A stretch of DNA of 10,749 bases. Origin: JBFWNZ01 sp050250795. GTDB lineage: Bacteria; Pseudomonadota; Alphaproteobacteria; UBA8366. Where the stretch lies: the NCBI GenBank assembly GCA_050250795.1, contig JBFWNZ010000106.1, forward strand, positions 1 to 10,749, in the 5' to 3' direction. The notes beneath the pieces were generated by a model. That model was not told the DNA's origin. It ran no database searches and saw nothing but the letters and a program-made list of their open reading frames with translations. This document shows positions 1 to 6,858 of this stretch, in pieces. The position numbers and the translations under genes are program-made. The first letter of the stretch is position 1; each line of letters starts with the position of its first letter.

Positions 1-416
1 TCAAGGCGCTGCTGGTCAACACCATCGGCGGCGTGGTCCAGCCGGGCCAGGATCTGGTCGAGATCGTGCCGCTTGAGGACAAGTTGCTGATCGAGGCGCG
101 CATCCGTCCCGCCGACCGTGCACAGTTGCGGCCGGGATTGCAGGCGACGGTCAAGGTCACGGCCTACGATTTCTCCATCTTCGGCGGTCTTGAAGCGACA
201 TTGATCGACATCAGTCCGGATACGATCACCGATGAAGAAGGTAACGCCTTCTATCGAATCCGCCTGCGTACGGAATCGAACAGCCTGGGTCCGGAACGGC
301 CCATCGTTCCGGGCATGACGGCGACAGTCGATATCCTGACGGGCGAGAAGACCGTTCTGGATTACCTGATGAAGCCGATCATCAAGGCGCGCGACACGGC
401 ACTCCGCGAACGCTGA
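1..416 (+). CDS. HlyD-family type I secretion membrane fusion protein, C-terminal part
   Basis: This is the last 137 residues of a periplasmic adaptor. Its start lies before the window, and the frame is open from base 3. Such proteins link an inner-membrane ABC exporter to a TolC-type outer-membrane channel in type I secretion. The visible part starts in the end of the lipoyl-like hairpin (VNTIGGVVQPGQDLVEIVP). A beta-barrel segment follows (LLIEARIRPADRAQLRPG, then a VKVTAYD strand). The piece ends with the membrane-proximal strand GMTATVDILTGEKTVLDYLM, which is the usual C-terminus of HlyD/PrtE adaptors and runs into a short basic tail. The cognate ABC ATPase and the secreted substrate are presumably upstream and cannot be seen. 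The family call is confident from these motifs; the substrate is unknown. The gene ends with TGA at 414-416. Confidence 0.88.
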   Translation, partial: KALLVNTIGGVVQPGQDLVEIVPLEDKLLIEARIRPADRAQLRPGLQATVKVTAYDFSIFGGLEATLIDISPDTITDEEGNAFYRIRLRTESNSLGPERPIVPGMTATVDILTGEKTVLDYLMKPIIKARDTALRER

Positions 417-529
417 GCCGTGCCGTCCATGTTCACTCCTCTGGTATCGGCCGAACGACGGGTGTAGTACCCAGGCTCTAGGTCGGCCGTCCGGTTGGGT
501 CGGCGAACTGCGGCAAGAGGCTGTGCGGG
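417..529. other. Intergenic spacer with nested inverted repeats
   Basis: This 113-base spacer lies between the secretion adaptor and the creatininase gene. CGGCCGA (448-454) and TCGGCCG (483-489) are inverted copies. Between them GGGT (460-463) and ACCC (469-472) can form a small hairpin with a five-base loop. No T run follows, so it does not look like a classical intrinsic terminator. I see no convincing -10/-35 pair. Confidence 0.3.
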
Positions 530-1339
530 ATGTCCGTGTCATCCGGCTATTGGCGAGATTTGACCACCGCCGATTTTGCGGCGCTGGACGCTGAGCGGAC
601 TGTCGCTCTGCTGCCTATTGCGGCGATTGAGCAGCACGGCCCTCATCTGCCGGTCTCGGTCGATTCGGCGATCAACGAAGCCCTGGTCAATGCGGCGGTG
701 CATCGTGCCCCGCCCGATCCGGTTTTGCTGGCCCTGCCGATGCAGAGCGTCGGATACAGCATCGAGCATATGCGGTTCCCCGGAACCGTCTCGCTTAGTG
801 CCGATACTCTGGCCCGCATCTGTGTGGATATCGGCGATGCCGTCGCGGCCGCGGGGCTGCGCCGGTTTCTGATCTTCAACTCGCATGGCGGCCAGACGCA
901 GATCATGCGGACCGTCATTCGTGAATTGCGGGCCCGTCACGGAATGCTGGCTGTTGCGGCCAGTTGGTTCGATCTCGTCGACCTCTCCGATTTGTTCGAG
1001 GCGCCGGAATTGAGCCACGGCATTCATGCCGGGGCAGTGGAAACCTCTGTGATGCTCCACATCGCCCCGGAGCGTGTCCGAATGGAACTGGCCGGCGATT
1101 TCCCCTCTGCTGGGTGCGCGGTCGCAGAGAATTCGGCACATCTCACCGCCACGGCGAAGGTCCAGTTCGGATGGGAGGCGCAGGACCTGCATCCATCCGG
1201 TGCTGTCGGGGATGCTGCACAGGCAGACGCAGAGCGCGGCCGAATTGCGTTCGAGCGCGGGGTCGATGGGTTGCTTCGCTTGGTCCGCGATATCGCCCGG
1301 TTCGACCTGACGGCTCTGCGCCCGGGTCCTCGGCAGTAA
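530..1339 (+). CDS. Creatininase family amidohydrolase
   Basis: This is a 269-residue cytoplasmic metalloenzyme of the creatininase fold, a family whose members hydrolyse cyclic amides or related C-N bonds. Length is normal for the family. The metal-site signature is clear: E34, H36 and D45 lie in AIEQHGPHLPVSVDSA. Those numbers match the metal ligands of Pseudomonas creatininase as I recall them. A second motif, FNSHGGQ (H119), fits the usual NGHGGN motif of non-creatininase members better than the NGHYEN form of true creatininase. A third, HGIHAGAVETS (H166, E171), supplies a further ligand region. The substrate is therefore probably not creatinine; family relatives include formamidopyrimidine hydrolase-like and mycofactocin-type (MftE) proteins, and I cannot choose among them. 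AGAGG-like bases at 516-520 lie nine bases before the ATG. The gene converges on apt with only three bases between the stop codons. Confidence 0.85.
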   Translation: MSVSSGYWRDLTTADFAALDAERTVALLPIAAIEQHGPHLPVSVDSAINEALVNAAVHRAPPDPVLLALPMQSVGYSIEHMRFPGTVSLSADTLARICVDIGDAVAAAGLRRFLIFNSHGGQTQIMRTVIRELRARHGMLAVAASWFDLVDLSDLFEAPELSHGIHAGAVETSVMLHIAPERVRMELAGDFPSAGCAVAENSAHLTATAKVQFGWEAQDLHPSGAVGDAAQADAERGRIAFERGVDGLLRLVRDIARFDLTALRPGPRQ

Positions 1340-1342
1340 CGT

Positions 1343-1858
1343 TCAGCTGTCGTAGGCGATCAAGGCATCGGCCGGCACCGGCAGGCGCTGGCGGCCGTTC
1401 AGGAACGTCAACTCGATGATGCAGGCGATGCTGCGCGGGTCGCCGCCGACCTTGCGTACGAGTTCGACCGCCGCCGCCGCTGTCCCGCCCGTGGCGAGCA
1501 GGTCGTCCAGGATGACGACGCGCTGCCCCGGCGTGACGGCATCGGCCTGAATCTCGATGGTGTCGCTGCCGTATTCGAGATCGTAAGTATGCCGGATCGT
1601 CGTGCCGGGCAGTTTGCCCTTCTTGCGGATCATCACGAATCCGCACCCCAACGCCAGCGCAAGCGGCGCCGCGACCAGAAAGCCGCGGGATTCGATGCCT
1701 GCGAGCACATCTGGGCGATGCGGTTTCACGACCGCCGCCAGCTGGTCGATACAGCTCTTCCAGGCCTGGGGATGCGCAAGCAGCGTCGAGATGTCGTAGA
1801 ACAGGATGCCGGGCTTGGGGAAATCCGGAATGGAACGGATATGGTCCTTGAGGTTCAT
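1343..1858 (-). CDS. apt: Adenine phosphoribosyltransferase
   Basis: This 171-residue enzyme makes AMP and pyrophosphate from adenine and PRPP in cytoplasmic purine salvage. Length is standard for bacterial Apt. Seen in order are the N-terminal hood signature FPKPGILFYDIS (13-24), ESRGF (56-60), the flexible catalytic loop RKKGKLPG (about 79-86), the YDLEYGSDTIEIQ segment (92-104) and the PRPP-binding motif VILDDLLATGGT (115-126). The same frame stays open 100 codons further upstream with an earlier possible start at 2158. The Apt family begins at MNLKDHIRSIPDFPKPG, and the extra residues are low-complexity and overlap the divergent mlaE gene, so 1858 is the start. An AGGA-like site lies just upstream of it. 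The gene is read away from mlaE and converges on the creatininase gene. Confidence 0.96.
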   Translation of the reverse strand: MNLKDHIRSIPDFPKPGILFYDISTLLAHPQAWKSCIDQLAAVVKPHRPDVLAGIESRGFLVAAPLALALGCGFVMIRKKGKLPGTTIRHTYDLEYGSDTIEIQADAVTPGQRVVILDDLLATGGTAAAAVELVRKVGGDPRSIACIIELTFLNGRQRLPVPADALIAYDS

Positions 1859-1908
1859 CGCATCCTGCTCGTTTCGTTCGATCGAATCCGGCCCGTTGCC
1901 GGCGGGGC

Positions 1909-1937
1909 ATGGTAATGCCGGCCCCGAAGCACCGCAA
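1909..1937 (-). promoter_or_regulatory. Candidate sigma-70 promoter for apt
   Basis: Read on the minus strand, TTGCGG (1932-1937) and TACCAT (1909-1914) are separated by 17 bases. The -10 matches four of six consensus bases and the -35 matches its TTG. The predicted leader before apt is about 45 bases. The -10 overlaps a small hairpin (GGCAT, GGTA loop, ATGCC; 1906-1919). This is a visual match only and is weak. Confidence 0.25.
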
Positions 1938-1952
1938 TGCGGCGGCGGCGCT

Positions 1953-1980
1953 TTGCCCTCATGAAACCCTGTGCTATCTC
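1953..1980 (+). promoter_or_regulatory. Candidate promoter for the mlaEFD-lipoprotein operon
   Basis: TTGCCC (1953-1958) and TATCTC (1975-1980) are 16 bases apart, and a TG one base before the -10 gives an extended -10 form. Transcription would start near 1987, which leaves a leader of about 30 bases before the mlaE ATG at 2016. The match is by eye and is modest. Confidence 0.25.
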
Positions 1981-2015
1981 CGATGGGCAACCTGGGCGGC
2001 GCAGGAGGCGAGGCG

Positions 2016-3158
2016 ATGGCCACAGCCGAGGCACAGGCCGGCTGGCTTGAGGCGGAAACCGACGGCGACCGATTGCTGCTCAAGGCATGCGGGGCGTGGA
2101 CGGTTGCCGTTGCGGCTGCGCTCGATCTGGCCTTAGAGGCTTTGCCCGCCGGGCGCACAAGTCATGCGACCATCGATCTGTCGCGTCTGAACGCACTGGA
2201 TACAGCCGGGGCGTGGCTTATCCATCGGACGATGACGCGGTTGCAGGCGGGCGGCCTCTCCATCGTCATCCACGGCGCCGATCCGTCCCATGAGCCCTTG
2301 TTGCATCTCGTTGCCGATGCCGACCGTCCCACGGGACCGGCGGTCGGGCGGGATAATCCTTTTCTTTCGGTTCTGCTGCGTCTCGGCAAGGGCGTGATCG
2401 ATGCCGGGACGGAGGCGAAGTCGCTCGTCTCGTTCTTCGGTTTGACCGTCATCACATTCTTTCATTGCATGGCCCGTCCGCGCCGGTTCCGGATCACGGC
2501 GTTGGTCAACCAGATCGAACGGACCGGTCTGGATGCCGTGCCCATCGTCGGCCTGCTGTCCTTTCTGATCGGTGTCGTGCTTGCCTATCAGGGGGCAGAC
2601 CAGCTGCGTCGCTTCGGTGCCGAGATATTCACCGTCAATCTTCTCGCCGTCTCGGTCCTGCGCGAGATCGGCGTGCTGATGACGGCGATCATGCTGGCGG
2701 GGCGCTCGGGCTCTGCTTTCACGGCCCAGATCGGTACGATGCAGGTGAACGAAGAGGTCGCAGCGATGCGGACCCTGGGGCTCGATCCGGTCGAAGTTCT
2801 TGTCCTGCCGCGGATCAACGGTCTGCTGATCACGCTGCCGCTGCTGACATTCGTGGCCGATATCATGGGCGTCCTGGGCGGGGCGATCATGGCGGTCACC
2901 GCTCTCGACCTGTCGATCGTCCAGTTCATCCGCCAGTTCAAGGAAGCGGCCGAGTTCAAGCATTTCCTGGTGGGCATGGTGAAGGCGCCCGTCTTTGCCT
3001 ACATCATCGCGCTGGTCGGATGCTTCGAGGGACTTCGGGTCTCCGGCAGCGCGGAAAGCGTGGGGCAGATGACGACCAAGGCGGTCGTCGAGGCGATCTT
3101 CCTCGTTATCTTGGCGGATGCGGTGTTCTCGATCCTGTTCTCGATCATGGGCGTCTGA
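2016..3158 (+). CDS. mlaE: MlaE-type lipid ABC transporter permease with N-terminal STAS domain
   Basis: This 380-residue inner-membrane permease belongs to the Mla/MCE phospholipid transport system. Residues 1 to about 105 form a STAS domain equivalent to MlaB, with the DTAG motif at 62-65 (T63 matches the key MlaB threonine as I recall it). Residues from about 135 on are MlaE. They comprise an amphipathic stretch, a first membrane segment (about 175-192) and the family signature REIGVLMTAIMLAGRSGSAF plus QIGTMQVNEEVAAM (216-251). Further hydrophobic segments lie at about 270-297, 325-340 and 357-378. The start at 2016 is chosen because AGGAGG (2003-2008) sits seven bases ahead of it. An upstream in-frame GTG at 1971 has no such site and would overlap the likely promoter. 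The stop is followed by a single base before mlaF. The STAS fusion is common in alphaproteobacteria, whereas E. coli has a separate MlaB. Confidence 0.94.
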   Translation: MATAEAQAGWLEAETDGDRLLLKACGAWTVAVAAALDLALEALPAGRTSHATIDLSRLNALDTAGAWLIHRTMTRLQAGGLSIVIHGADPSHEPLLHLVADADRPTGPAVGRDNPFLSVLLRLGKGVIDAGTEAKSLVSFFGLTVITFFHCMARPRRFRITALVNQIERTGLDAVPIVGLLSFLIGVVLAYQGADQLRRFGAEIFTVNLLAVSVLREIGVLMTAIMLAGRSGSAFTAQIGTMQVNEEVAAMRTLGLDPVEVLVLPRINGLLITLPLLTFVADIMGVLGGAIMAVTALDLSIVQFIRQFKEAAEFKHFLVGMVKAPVFAYIIALVGCFEGLRVSGSAESVGQMTTKAVVEAIFLVILADAVFSILFSIMGV

Positions 3159-3159
3159 C

Positions 3160-3948
3160 ATGGCGGCGGCTTCGCAAGCAGTCATTCGCGTGCGCGGGCT
3201 GCGGACGCAGTTCGGTCCCCAGGTCGTCCACGACGGTCTCGATCTGGATGTCCTTCGTGGCGAGGTGATGGGGGTTGTCGGCGGTTCGGGCACCGGGAAG
3301 TCGGTTCTCCTGCGGACGATCATCGGCCTGAATCCGCCGCGTGCCGGCAGCATCGAGGTCCTTGGGGTCGATATCGCAGGGGCCGGACGTCGCGAATGGC
3401 AGCGTCTAAGAACGCAGTTCGGCGTGTTGTTTCAGGACGGCGCCTTGTTCTCTTCCCTGACTGTCGCCGAGAATATCCAAGTGCCGATGCGCGAGCACTT
3501 GTCCCTGCCGCAACCGCTCATGGACGAACTGTCGGCGCTGAAGATCGCGATGGTCGGATTGCCGCCGGACGCCGCCGGCAAATTCCCGTCGGAGCTGTCG
3601 GGGGGGATGCGGAAGCGGGCCGGCCTCGCGCGTGCATTGGCCGTCGACCCGCAGATCCTGTTTCTCGACGAGCCGACGGCCGGACTGGACCCCATCGGCG
3701 CGGCCAACTTCGACAAGCTTGTACGCAATCTGCAGCGCAGCCTTGGGCTGACAGTGTTCATGGTGACCCACGACCTTGACAGCCTGTCAGCTATCTGCGA
3801 CCGAATCGCTGTGCTCGTGGACAAGAAGGTCCGGGTGGGAACGATGGCCGAGCATCTGGGCGATCCGCACCCCTGGATACGATCCTACTTCCACGGTCCC
3901 CGGGCACGCGCCGCGGCGATTGGAACCGAGGGCGCGGCCGCGGGTTGA
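3160..3948 (+). CDS. mlaF: MlaF-type lipid ABC transporter ATP-binding protein
   Basis: This 262-residue cytoplasmic ATPase drives the MlaE permease. All ABC motifs are intact: Walker A GGSGTGKS (41-48), Q-loop FQDGALFSS (Q92), the signature LSGGMRKRAGLARAL (146-160) in the SGGMRKR form typical of MlaF rather than LSGGQ, Walker B ILFLDEPTAGLDP (166-178) and the switch histidine in VTHD (H204). The frame is open 14 codons further upstream inside mlaE, but the MAAASQAVIRV start one base after the mlaE stop fits the family and suggests translational coupling. No strong ribosome site of its own is visible. The C-terminal 20 residues are alanine- and arginine-rich and outside the conserved core. 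It is the second gene of the four-gene operon. Confidence 0.95.
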   Translation: MAAASQAVIRVRGLRTQFGPQVVHDGLDLDVLRGEVMGVVGGSGTGKSVLLRTIIGLNPPRAGSIEVLGVDIAGAGRREWQRLRTQFGVLFQDGALFSSLTVAENIQVPMREHLSLPQPLMDELSALKIAMVGLPPDAAGKFPSELSGGMRKRAGLARALAVDPQILFLDEPTAGLDPIGAANFDKLVRNLQRSLGLTVFMVTHDLDSLSAICDRIAVLVDKKVRVGTMAEHLGDPHPWIRSYFHGPRARAAAIGTEGAAAG

Positions 3949-3973
3949 CCCGGCGGTCCAACAGGGACAGCGG

Positions 3974-5002
3974 ATGGAAACGCGGGCCAGCTATCTCGTC
4001 GTCGGCAGTTTTACACTCGCAGTGATCGTCGCCTTGATTGCGGCTGTGATCTGGCTGGCGAATGTCCAGTTGGACGAGGATTTTGCGTATTACGACATCT
4101 TTTTCTCGGGATCGGTCAGCGGGCTGAAATCGGGCAATCCGGTTCGTTACCGAGGTATCCCCGTCGGCGTTGTGACCGATATGCGGATCGACCCGATGAA
4201 TGTCGAGCAGGTCCGGGTCACCATCGAGGTGCCGGTGGATACGCCGATCAAATCGGATTCCGTTGCCTCGCTCGAGATGCAGGGCATCACGGGAGTGGCC
4301 TATGTGCTGATATCGGGGGGCACCCAGCCGGCCGAGCCGCTTCGGCGCAAGGCTGGCGAACCGCGGCCCGTGATCCCATCGAAGCCGTCCCAGTTGCAGG
4401 AACTGTTCGATACGGCACCGGAGTTGTTGAACCGCTTCGTCGCTGTGGTCGATCGCGTGCAACTGCTGCTCAATCCGGCCAACATCGAAAGCTTCGGCCG
4501 GACGCTCCAGAACGTGGAAACCCTCACGGGCGCTCTCGCGGCACGCAGCGACGACATTTCCGGCCTGGTCGGCGATGTCTCGGCGATGGCGAAAGATATG
4601 CGCGTGGCCACGCAGGATGCGCGCGTCACAATGTCCGAACTTCAGGCGCTGTCGAAGGATGTGCGTGTTGCCGTGCCGCAGTTGGCGACCAAGCTTGAGA
4701 CAACGCTGACCATCGTCAATGACGAGATGGGAGGGCTTGGAACAGAGGCGAAGGACATGCTTGGCTCGCTGCGCGCCGCATCGGACAATTTCGCCAAGGC
4801 ATCCAACGAACTGGCCGACTTGATCGGGCGCAACAAGCGGCCGATTGACGACTTTGCGTCCGACGGCTTGTACGAACTGACCCATCTTCTGTCGGAAGCC
4901 CGGACCCTGGTTTCCGCTCTGACGCGAATTTCCGCCAAGATCGAGCGCGATCCGGGGCTGTTCCTGTTCGGACGGTCGGACCCCGGCGTGGAGGTGAAAT
5001 GA
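3974..5002 (+). CDS. mlaD: MlaD family MCE-domain protein
   Basis: This 342-residue protein is anchored in the inner membrane by one N-terminal segment (about residues 8-29) and faces the periplasm. The MCE domain spans about 38-116 and carries the expected SGSVSGLKSGNPVRYRGIPV motif and the EMQGITGVAYVLISGG strand. MCE subunits form hexameric rings with a central hydrophobic channel for lipids. Residues about 137-325 are mainly helical with heptad-like spacing, longer than in E. coli MlaD (about 183 residues). This resembles the long-tailed MCE proteins (PqiB/YebT-like or alphaproteobacterial MlaD), whose helices can build a needle-like tube. The C-terminus has the RDPGLFLFGR motif often seen in such proteins. 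AGGGA (3962-3966) lies seven bases ahead of the ATG at 3974. The gap to mlaF is 25 bases, and the end overlaps the lipoprotein gene. Confidence 0.92.
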   Translation: METRASYLVVGSFTLAVIVALIAAVIWLANVQLDEDFAYYDIFFSGSVSGLKSGNPVRYRGIPVGVVTDMRIDPMNVEQVRVTIEVPVDTPIKSDSVASLEMQGITGVAYVLISGGTQPAEPLRRKAGEPRPVIPSKPSQLQELFDTAPELLNRFVAVVDRVQLLLNPANIESFGRTLQNVETLTGALAARSDDISGLVGDVSAMAKDMRVATQDARVTMSELQALSKDVRVAVPQLATKLETTLTIVNDEMGGLGTEAKDMLGSLRAASDNFAKASNELADLIGRNKRPIDDFASDGLYELTHLLSEARTLVSALTRISAKIERDPGLFLFGRSDPGVEVK

Positions 5003-5682
5003 TGCGATCGGCGATCGGCAAGACGGTTCTGGCGAGCCTCTTTCTAGTCCTTGCGGCCTTGGGCGGGTGTGTCGAACTGCCGGGACAGAAGGAGGAGCCG
5101 CCGCGTCTCTATGTGCTGACGCCGAAAAGCACATACGAGGACATCGCCGGGCGGGTCGACTGGCAATTGCTGGTCGAGACGCCCATTGCACCTGCCGGCT
5201 TGAACACGAGCCGGATCGCCCTTCAGGATTCGCCGATCGAGCTGCGCTACTTCATCCGCGCCCACTGGTCCGATGTTGCACCGAAGATGGTGCAGACCCT
5301 GCTGGTCGAATCCTTCGAGAATTCGGGCGGCATCGTCGGTGTCGGGCGCGATGCCATCGGCCTGCGGTCCGATTTCGTGCTGAAGACCGACATGCGCGAA
5401 TTTCAGGCGGAGTATCCGTCGTCGCTCGGCCAGCAAAATGGCGTGATGAGCGATTCGGCGCCCGCGCCGACGGTGCGCGTGCGCCTCAATGCCAAGCTGG
5501 TCCGCATGCCGGACCGCGTGATCGTGGCCACCCAGACTTTCGAGCGCAGCGTGCCTGCTGGACGGAATGCCATGGAATCCATCGTGGCGGCCTTCGATGA
5601 GGCGCTTGGCAAGGTGTTGAAGCAGGTTGTCGTCTGGACCCTGACGGAAGGGAAAGCCAATGCGAACCGGCCGGCGGGTTGA
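4999..5682 (+). CDS. ABC-type transport auxiliary lipoprotein (PqiC-like)
   Basis: This 227-residue lipoprotein belongs to the ABC transport auxiliary family (PqiC type) that accompanies MCE operons. A signal peptide ends in the lipobox ALGGC, with C24 as the acylation site. The residue after the Cys is Val, so by the E. coli sorting rule it would go to the outer membrane. After the lipid anchor, PPRLYVLTPKS, then LLVETPIAPAGLNTSRIAL and IELRYFIRAHWSDVAPKMVQ are typical of the family. The end, MESIVAAFDEALGKVLKQVV, is also typical. The ATG at 4999 overlaps the mlaD stop (ATGA). A second ATG at 5002 is better spaced from GAGG (4991-4994) and may be the true start. It is the last gene of the operon and probably provides the outer-membrane end of the lipid path in place of MlaC/MlaA, which are not here. 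Confidence 0.9.
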   Translation: MMRSAIGKTVLASLFLVLAALGGCVELPGQKEEPPRLYVLTPKSTYEDIAGRVDWQLLVETPIAPAGLNTSRIALQDSPIELRYFIRAHWSDVAPKMVQTLLVESFENSGGIVGVGRDAIGLRSDFVLKTDMREFQAEYPSSLGQQNGVMSDSAPAPTVRVRLNAKLVRMPDRVIVATQTFERSVPAGRNAMESIVAAFDEALGKVLKQVVVWTLTEGKANANRPAG

Positions 5683-5708
5683 GCCTCCGGCGCGCCGACG
5701 GGCCTTTC

Positions 5709-5738
5709 TTGACCGTGCCGTGAGGGTGACGGCATAGT
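5709..5738 (+). promoter_or_regulatory. Candidate promoter of the TAXI gene with an operator-like dyad in its spacer
   Basis: TTGACC (5709-5714, five of six matches) and CATAGT (5733-5738, four of six) are 18 bases apart. The spacer contains a perfect six-base dyad, TGCCGT (5716-5721) and ACGGCA (5729-5734), with a seven-base centre. A repressor bound there would block polymerase. The same dyad followed by TAGTTTCTTT could instead act as a weak terminator of the lipid operon. The sequence alone cannot separate the two. Confidence 0.35.
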
Positions 5739-5813
5739 TTCTTTGCGTTGCGCGATGGCCCCCGGGTCGTTGGCAGCGTTGCCGAAAGGCGGGGGATGCG
5801 GGCCTCGGCCTGT

Positions 5814-5829
5814 GTCGTCGGCAGACGAC
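5814..5829 (+). other. Small leader hairpin ahead of the TAXI gene
   Basis: GTCGTC (5814-5819) and GACGAC (5824-5829) form a perfect six-base stem with a GGCA loop. The hairpin ends 24 bases before the start codon and 11 bases before the purine-rich ribosome site GAGGGAG (5841-5847). It could stabilise the messenger or shape initiation; no more can be said. Confidence 0.3.
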
Positions 5830-5853
5830 GGGTAGGGAACGAGGGAGCCGAGG

Positions 5854-6840
5854 ATGCGAATCTATCCCATATTCGCCGCGGTGCTGCTGTGTGCCGCAGG
5901 CCTGTCCGACGCCGCGCATGCAGCCGACCGTCGGCTTATCAATATCGGCACGGGCGGGCCGACCGGCGTGTACTTCGCGGCCGGAAATGCGATCTGCCGG
6001 ATGATCCACAAGGAAGGGACTCAGGGGGCCAAGGACGCGCGCCAGCACGGCATCCGGTGTTCCGCGCCATCGACCGGCGGGTCCACCTTCAATATCGATC
6101 GTGTGGCCGAAGGAGAACTCGACTTCGGGATCGCCCAGTCCGATTGGCAGTACAACTCGTACAACGGCGTGCTGCCCGATCAGGTCAAGCCGTTCAAGGA
6201 CCTCCGGTCCGTCTTCGCGATCCATCCCGAACCGTTTCAGGTAATCGTCGGCGCGAATAGCGGCATTCGCAGTTTCAGCGATCTCAAGAGCAAGAAGGTC
6301 AATATCGGCAATGCCGGATCGGGCCAGCGCGGCACGATGGAAGTCCTGATGGAGGCCTATGGTCTGACGACGCGCGATTTCAGCCTGACGACCGAACTCA
6401 GTTCGACGGAACAGGCGCGCGCGCTATGCGAGGGCAAGATCGATGCGTTCGGCTACACCGTGGGTGTGCCGAATGCCGGCGTTGCCGTTGCGACCGACAG
6501 TTGCGGGGCGCGGATCATCGGCCTCAATTCGCCCATCGAGAAAGGGCTGGTTGCGAAGAACCCATATTATGCCTTCGCGACGATCCCCGCCGGAACCTAT
6601 CGGACGACGGATGCCGATATCGTGACCTTCGGTGTGGTTGCGACACTCGTGACGAGTGCCGGTCAATCCGAGGACGTGGTGTACGAAGTCGTCCGGTCGG
6701 TCATGGAGAACATCGAGGATTTCCGGAAGCTGCATGCAGCCTTTGCGCATCTCGACCCGAAGCGGATGGTGAAGGACGGCTTGTCCGCCCCCCTTCATCC
6801 AGGCGCTATCCGATACTATAAGGAAAAGGGCTGGATGTAG
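5854..6840 (+). CDS. TAXI family TRAP transporter solute-binding protein
   Basis: This 328-residue periplasmic binding protein belongs to the TRAP-associated extracytoplasmic immunogenic (TAXI) family. A Sec signal peptide covers about residues 1-23, with cleavage likely after AHA. The mature start contains the family hallmark INIGTGGPTGVYFAAGNAIC. CSAPSTGGSTFNIDRVAEGE and LDFGIAQSDWQYNSYNG follow, where TAXI proteins contact the ligand, and later VNIGNAGSGQRGTMEVLMEA. Length is normal. GAGGGAG lies six bases ahead of the ATG. TAXI proteins normally work with a fused TRAP membrane protein (DctQM/4TM-12TM type) encoded beside them. None is here: upstream is the lipid operon and downstream is a converging gene. 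The DctQM pair further on belongs with its own DctP. The ligand is unknown; characterised relatives bind glutamate, 2-oxoglutarate or similar acids. It converges on the next gene with an 18-base gap. Confidence 0.93.
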   Translation: MRIYPIFAAVLLCAAGLSDAAHAADRRLINIGTGGPTGVYFAAGNAICRMIHKEGTQGAKDARQHGIRCSAPSTGGSTFNIDRVAEGELDFGIAQSDWQYNSYNGVLPDQVKPFKDLRSVFAIHPEPFQVIVGANSGIRSFSDLKSKKVNIGNAGSGQRGTMEVLMEAYGLTTRDFSLTTELSSTEQARALCEGKIDAFGYTVGVPNAGVAVATDSCGARIIGLNSPIEKGLVAKNPYYAFATIPAGTYRTTDADIVTFGVVATLVTSAGQSEDVVYEVVRSVMENIEDFRKLHAAFAHLDPKRMVKDGLSAPLHPGAIRYYKEKGWM

Positions 6841-6858
6841 CTTCGCGCGCGCCAGCCG

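Noticed and set aside
1971..2015. Upstream GTG start for mlaE giving 15 extra residues
   Set aside because: AGGAGG is placed perfectly for the ATG at 2016, and the extra codons include that site and have no conserved content.
2133..3353. Long minus-strand open frame of 406 codons opposite mlaE
   Set aside because: It lies wholly opposite genes with clear family motifs, its translation is rich in Arg, Asp, His and Gln with no domain, and such frames are expected opposite GC-rich coding DNA.
3791..5191. Minus-strand open frame of 466 codons opposite mlaD
   Set aside because: It is the antisense shadow of mlaF, mlaD and the lipoprotein gene. It has low-complexity Arg/His-rich content and no recognisable domain.
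5044..6225. Minus-strand open frame of 393 codons spanning the lipoprotein gene and the start of the TAXI gene
   Set aside because: It runs across two well-supported genes and a promoter-bearing spacer, and its product resembles nothing.
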